Assembly: GCF_026651875.1 (NCBI RefSeq)
Contig: NZ_CP104067.1
Coordinates: 992,001 to 1,056,000 of the forward strand
DNA: 64,000 bases
Reading direction: 5' to 3'
Origin: Alicyclobacillus fastidiosus
GTDB lineage: Bacteria; Bacillota; Bacilli; Alicyclobacillales; Alicyclobacillaceae
Below, piece by piece: positions 61,048-64,000 of the stretch (its first letter is position 1; each line of letters begins with the position of its first letter). The notes beneath the pieces were generated by a model that saw only the letters and a list, made by a program, of their open reading frames with translations, searched no databases and was not told the DNA's origin. The translations under genes were made by a program, and so were the position numbers.

Positions 61048-61730
61048 AGGTTACATATCATGGTCAAGCTTGCTTCATCCTGGAACACGACGGGCATAAG
61101 ATCATCATCGATCCGTTTCTCAGCGGAAACGACAAAGCGGTGATCGGCCCTGACGAAGTGGACGTTTCGTACGTGTTGCTGACACACGGTCACGCGGATC
61201 ACGTGCTCGACGCAGAACCTATCGCTCGCAAGAACAACGCTACCATCATCGCCCCGAACGAACTCGCAGGCTACTATGCGAGCAAAGGGCTGACCGTGCA
61301 TCCCTTAGGTATCGGCGGCAAACACGACTTCCCGTTTGGAAGCGTGAAAGTCACCCTCGCGTTCCACGGGTCCGGAATAGAGACGGAGAACGGGTTGGTC
61401 TACGTTGGTCCTCCGGTCGGATTCCTCATCACCATGGGAGGCAAGACGATTTATCACGCTGGGGATACTGGGCTCTTTGGCGATATGAAGACGGTCATTG
61501 GAGATCTTCACAACATTGATGTAGCTTTGCTGCCGATTGGCGACAATTTCACGATGGGCCCTGAGGATGCGCTCGTGGCTGCCGAGTGGACAGGTGCCAA
61601 AACGGTCATTCCCATGCACTATAACACCTTCCCCTTGATCGCGCAGGATGGCGATCAATTCGCTCGCGATCTCGAAGCGAAGGGTATTCACGGGATCGCA
61701 CTGAAAATCGGCGAAACCGCTGAGTTCTAA
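61044..61730 (+). CDS. UPF0173 metal-dependent hydrolase (YtkL-like)
   Basis: 228 residues, ATG overlapping the upstream stop. Metallo-beta-lactamase fold: YHGQACFILEHDGHKIIIDPFLSGN, metal motif LTHGHADHVLD, YHAGDTGLFGDMK and VIPMHYNTFP. A conserved cytosolic hydrolase of unknown substrate. Confidence 0.93.
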   Translation: MKVTYHGQACFILEHDGHKIIIDPFLSGNDKAVIGPDEVDVSYVLLTHGHADHVLDAEPIARKNNATIIAPNELAGYYASKGLTVHPLGIGGKHDFPFGSVKVTLAFHGSGIETENGLVYVGPPVGFLITMGGKTIYHAGDTGLFGDMKTVIGDLHNIDVALLPIGDNFTMGPEDALVAAEWTGAKTVIPMHYNTFPLIAQDGDQFARDLEAKGIHGIALKIGETAEF

Positions 61731-61867
61731 TCGGTCTGCGTGCGGGCGGTTGCATAGTGGTGTAGCTGGACGGCCGGGCTGTTGACGGTTTGGCGACTGC
61801 ACCACCTCTCGGTCGCCCGGGATTTGCGACATTCGGCAGGGGTTTGGGTGCCAGCCACGCATGACAA

Positions 61868-61893
61868 AAAGATGGGGGGGGGTTCCCCCCACC
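61868..61893 (-). terminator. Terminator of the DUF3243 gene
   Basis: Minus strand GGTGGGGGGAACCCCCCCCATC then TTTTTGTC. The eight-base G run is a likely place for length errors. Confidence 0.7.
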
Positions 61894-61901
61894 TCGTCAG
61901 A

Positions 61902-62153
61902 TCAGTGTGCTTTGTCGGACATCTTGACCATCAGTCCGGCGATGGTGCGGCGTTCTTGTTCATCGCCCGCATCCCACATCTCTTTTAGCAAACGCTGCTC
62001 ATCGTTTTTCGGGTCGACTTTCTGGGACAAGAATTCCCCCATCTTCGACGCCACGTTTGTGATCTGCTCTTCACTAAACCCCATGTTCTGTGCTTTGTCG
62101 ACGTGCTCACCCAAAAATTCGCGCCAGTGGTCAAAATTGTCGATTACGCTCAT
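61902..62153 (-). CDS. DUF3243 family protein (YmfJ-like)
   Basis: 83 residues from ATG 62153 (GGGAGGAG SD). FDHWREFLGEHVDKAQNMGFSEEQITNVASKMGEFL and DEQRLLKEMWDAGDEQERRTIAGLMVKMSD are the family pattern. Function unknown; widespread in Bacilli. Confidence 0.88.
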   Translation of the reverse strand: MSVIDNFDHWREFLGEHVDKAQNMGFSEEQITNVASKMGEFLSQKVDPKNDEQRLLKEMWDAGDEQERRTIAGLMVKMSDKAH

Positions 62154-62379
62154 CGTATCGCTCCTCCCTAGATGACTGGTGTCCCCTACAATTTGCATCA
62201 ATGCGGCGACCCGTATGCGGGGGAAAAATCGGAAGTCACAGGCGCCCGCGGCGCGTATCATCCGACTCTTTCGACGCAGTGAGCACCAGTGGCGAAAACG
62301 AGCTGCTATGCGCGTGACATATCGCGGACAGGTTGTGCATAAACGTGGACAAGAGAGAGCCTGTGAAAGGGGCATGCAT

Positions 62380-62667
62380 ATGAGAAGGAAAGTGGCCAAT
62401 ATTACCAATAGCCGACAAAAAGCGTTTGTCTACACTTGTGCGTTGATTGGCCTGACCGTATATGGGGTTCCGCGTTTGCCGAGGCTGGAGCACGGATTAG
62501 CCGGTACCTTTACGTTGGTGTGGCTGTTGTTCGTGGCACTCTGCGTGGGAGCGAATTTGTATTTCCTGTTTGGGGCGGACAAAGAGCGCAAACGCCTGCT
62601 TGAACAGCAGGAAGTGGCATCACAGTCACGAGATCTGCGACACGAGGTTCAGCGTTTGCGCGGTTGA
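62380..62667 (+). CDS. Small two-helix membrane protein
   Basis: 95 residues from ATG 62380 (AAAGGGG 7 bases before; ATG 62374 is too close). Two membrane helices (AFVYTCALIGLTVYGVP, LAGTFTLVWLLFVALCVGANLYFLFG) then a charged coiled-coil tail (DKERKRLLEQQEVASQSRDLRHEVQRL). Not recognised. Confidence 0.65.
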   Translation: MRRKVANITNSRQKAFVYTCALIGLTVYGVPRLPRLEHGLAGTFTLVWLLFVALCVGANLYFLFGADKERKRLLEQQEVASQSRDLRHEVQRLRG

Positions 62668-62735
62668 ATTCCGGATACTTAGCAAAGGCGCGCCAGAACT
62701 TCTGGGTAAACAGCGAGTTGAGGCGCGTCAGGCGA

Positions 62736-62837
62736 TTATTTCGCGTTGTGCGTCACCCAGGCGACGGCTCCAATTGCGCAAAGTACGCACAAGATGATGG
62801 TCCCAATCGGATCTAGTGTGCCGTTCATGAATTCCAC
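62736..62837 (-). CDS. 33-aa membrane peptide after dinB
   Basis: GTG 62837 with AGGAG overlapping the end of dinB, six bases after its stop. EFMNGTLDPIGTIILCVLCAIGAVAWVTHNAK: one hydrophobic helix. Position and SD suggest cotranslation with dinB. Function unknown. Confidence 0.5.
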   Translation of the reverse strand: MEFMNGTLDPIGTIILCVLCAIGAVAWVTHNAK

Positions 62838-62843
62838 GTTTGA

Positions 62844-64000
62844 TTACTCCTCTTCAAACAGCCGGTCTTTTTGCAGCGATGTGCCGCGTGTGCGATGGTC
62901 GCGCAGTGCATTGCTGTCATCCGGTTGAAGCATTCTTCCCTTGACGAGAATATCTTCCCCAAACCGGTTTCGCAATGCATCCGTTACCTTCGTCAGTTTT
63001 TCAAGTCGGGCGTTGTGTTCAAATTCAGCTCGTTGCCGAGGCGCGTGGAACAAGTCTGTTTGTAGTCCAACCTGCGAAAGTTCGTCTTTGCGCTCGAAGT
63101 CGCTCATCGTAATGCCGATGAGACGGAGCAAACGGCCTGCTGCCCAGTTCGATTGTAACAGGGATTGGGCATGCTGATAAATATGTTCCGTCAAATCTGT
63201 CGGGTACGGAAACGATTTCCTGCGCGTGACGGTCTCGCGGTTGTCGTATCGGATGGTGAGCGTCAGTACGCGCCCGGCGACTCCGTGTTTGCGCATTCTC
63301 CGCCCGACTTGATCGGATAAATTCAACAACACGGGCTTCATCGATTCGACGTCAGCCACATCATTCGGTAGAGTGATGGAGTGTCCAATACTTTTTGCTG
63401 GTGCGCGGTCAGACGACACAGGACGGTCGTCGCGACCGTTTACGAACTGTTTTAGCTCGAGGCCCCGCGTTCCGAACAGGTGCACGAGCAGACTATCGCT
63501 GGCTCGCGCCAATTGCTCCATTGTGTGAATGCCTACGGTGTGGAGCTTCGCGGCAGTCTTGTCGCCGACGCCGTGGACTTCCTCGACGGCCATCGGCCAG
63601 AGCAGGCGCTTAAAATTGGTCTGGTTGACCACGGAGATGCCCATGGGTTTTTTAAGGTTACTCCCCATCTTCGCAAAAAACTTACAGTCTGCGACGCCGA
63701 TGGAGCAGGGGAGATGAAGTTCATCGCGAATCGTGTCTTGAATGGTTTTTGCGATGATCGGCCCGTCGCCGAACTGACGGCTGCCAGTGACGTCCGCATA
63801 GCACTCATCGATGCTCACAACTTCAACGAGTGGTGTAAACCGCCGGATGGTGTCGAACACGCGTCTGGCATAGGCGCGGTAGAGGGCAAAATCCGGTAGG
63901 ATGAAGACGACGTCAGGACAAAGGCGTTTGGCTTGTTGAACGGTCATCGTCGTCTTGACGCCGCGCCGTCTCGCTTCGTAGCTCGCGGTGACGACAATGC
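62844..64000 (-). CDS. dinB: DNA polymerase IV (5' end outside window)
   Basis: At least 385 residues of a Y-family translesion polymerase; the start lies beyond 64000. VEVVSIDECYADVTG holds the catalytic Asp-Glu, then LPCSIGVADCKFFAKMGSNLKKPMGI (palm), helix-hairpin-helix VEEVHGVGDKTAAKLHTVGI and the little-finger domain (SIGHSITLPNDV ... RVLTLTIRYDN). The C-terminal tail KDRLFEEE resembles the short clamp-binding end. Cys replaces a usual Ser in VADCKFFAK. Confidence 0.93.
   Translation of the reverse strand, partial: IVVTASYEARRRGVKTTMTVQQAKRLCPDVVFILPDFALYRAYARRVFDTIRRFTPLVEVVSIDECYADVTGSRQFGDGPIIAKTIQDTIRDELHLPCSIGVADCKFFAKMGSNLKKPMGISVVNQTNFKRLLWPMAVEEVHGVGDKTAAKLHTVGIHTMEQLARASDSLLVHLFGTRGLELKQFVNGRDDRPVSSDRAPAKSIGHSITLPNDVADVESMKPVLLNLSDQVGRRMRKHGVAGRVLTLTIRYDNRETVTRRKSFPYPTDLTEHIYQHAQSLLQSNWAAGRLLRLIGITMSDFERKDELSQVGLQTDLFHAPRQRAEFEHNARLEKLTKVTDALRNRFGEDILVKGRMLQPDDSNALRDHRTRGTSLQKDRLFEEE

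Noticed and set aside
61870..61893. G8/C6 run as a phase-variable tract
   Set aside because: It lies between genes in a terminator stem, so slippage would not switch a reading frame.
1..64000. tRNA, rRNA or CRISPR loci
   Set aside because: None recognised on either strand by eye.

Overview
The window reads as a chromosomal segment of a spore-forming Gram-positive bacterium, most likely Alicyclobacillaceae (Alicyclobacillus-like). That is inferred from gene content: CodY, YerC/YecD, an FMN-riboswitch rib operon, an isoleucine T-box before ileS, YlbF and DUF3243 proteins, a CotD-like coat protein, and strong Shine-Dalgarno sites with many GTG/TTG starts. No rRNA or tRNA gene was seen, so genus and species are not proven.

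Layout. (1) 1-23.97 kb is the late half of a siphovirus prophage, all on the plus strand: HNH nuclease, small and large terminase, portal, ClpP-type protease, HK97 capsid, head-tail connectors, major tail protein, a tail chaperone pair with a canonical -1 frameshift signal, tape measure (frameshifted), Dit, tail spike, and a lysis block (papain-like hydrolase, XhlA-like, GH25 lysozyme, holin). The tail spike gene is cut by an IS1182-type element that itself carries an IS1380-type element. Both insertions can be undone to the base. Integrase and lysogeny genes are not in the window. (2) 24.0-25.8 kb, minus strand: a coupled DUF262 + HEPN (MAE_28990-like) gene pair, a candidate anti-phage module next to the prophage. 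(3) 25.9-40.4 kb is an AT-richer accessory island of very small genes, intrinsic terminators and structured leaders, with an IS21 element, an IS110/IS1111-type element and broken copies of small gene families. It also holds a DUF1641 protein, an alpha/beta hydrolase, a single-domain response regulator, a CotD-like coat protein and a GNAT protein. (4) 40.5-64 kb is GC-richer core chromosome: XRE regulators, YerC, CodY, an M20 dipeptidase, serine acetyltransferase, the riboflavin operon ribD-ribE-ribBA-ribH, an alpha/beta hydrolase, GIY-YIG, NfeD-stomatin, a two-component system in which both genes are frameshifted, ileS, queC, a truncated hemoglobin, YlbF, YtkL, DUF3243 and dinB (running off the end).

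How the parts work together. The prophage genes follow packaging-head-tail-lysis order, and several hairpins between structural genes probably tune their dosage. The accessory island looks like a landing area in which short monocistronic cassettes (leader, SD, small ORF, terminator) have been duplicated and then broken by insertion sequences. The most notable observations are a pair of paralogous 65-aa genes with a structured leader whose base pairing is kept by a compensatory change, a 60-69-aa gene family whose start codon sits just after a terminator-like hairpin, a 38-aa Ala/Arg/Lys-repeat peptide gene, and the DUF262/HEPN pair.

Limits: everything is read by eye without database searches. 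Three single-base frameshifts (tape measure, response regulator, histidine kinase) could be real decay or assembly errors.
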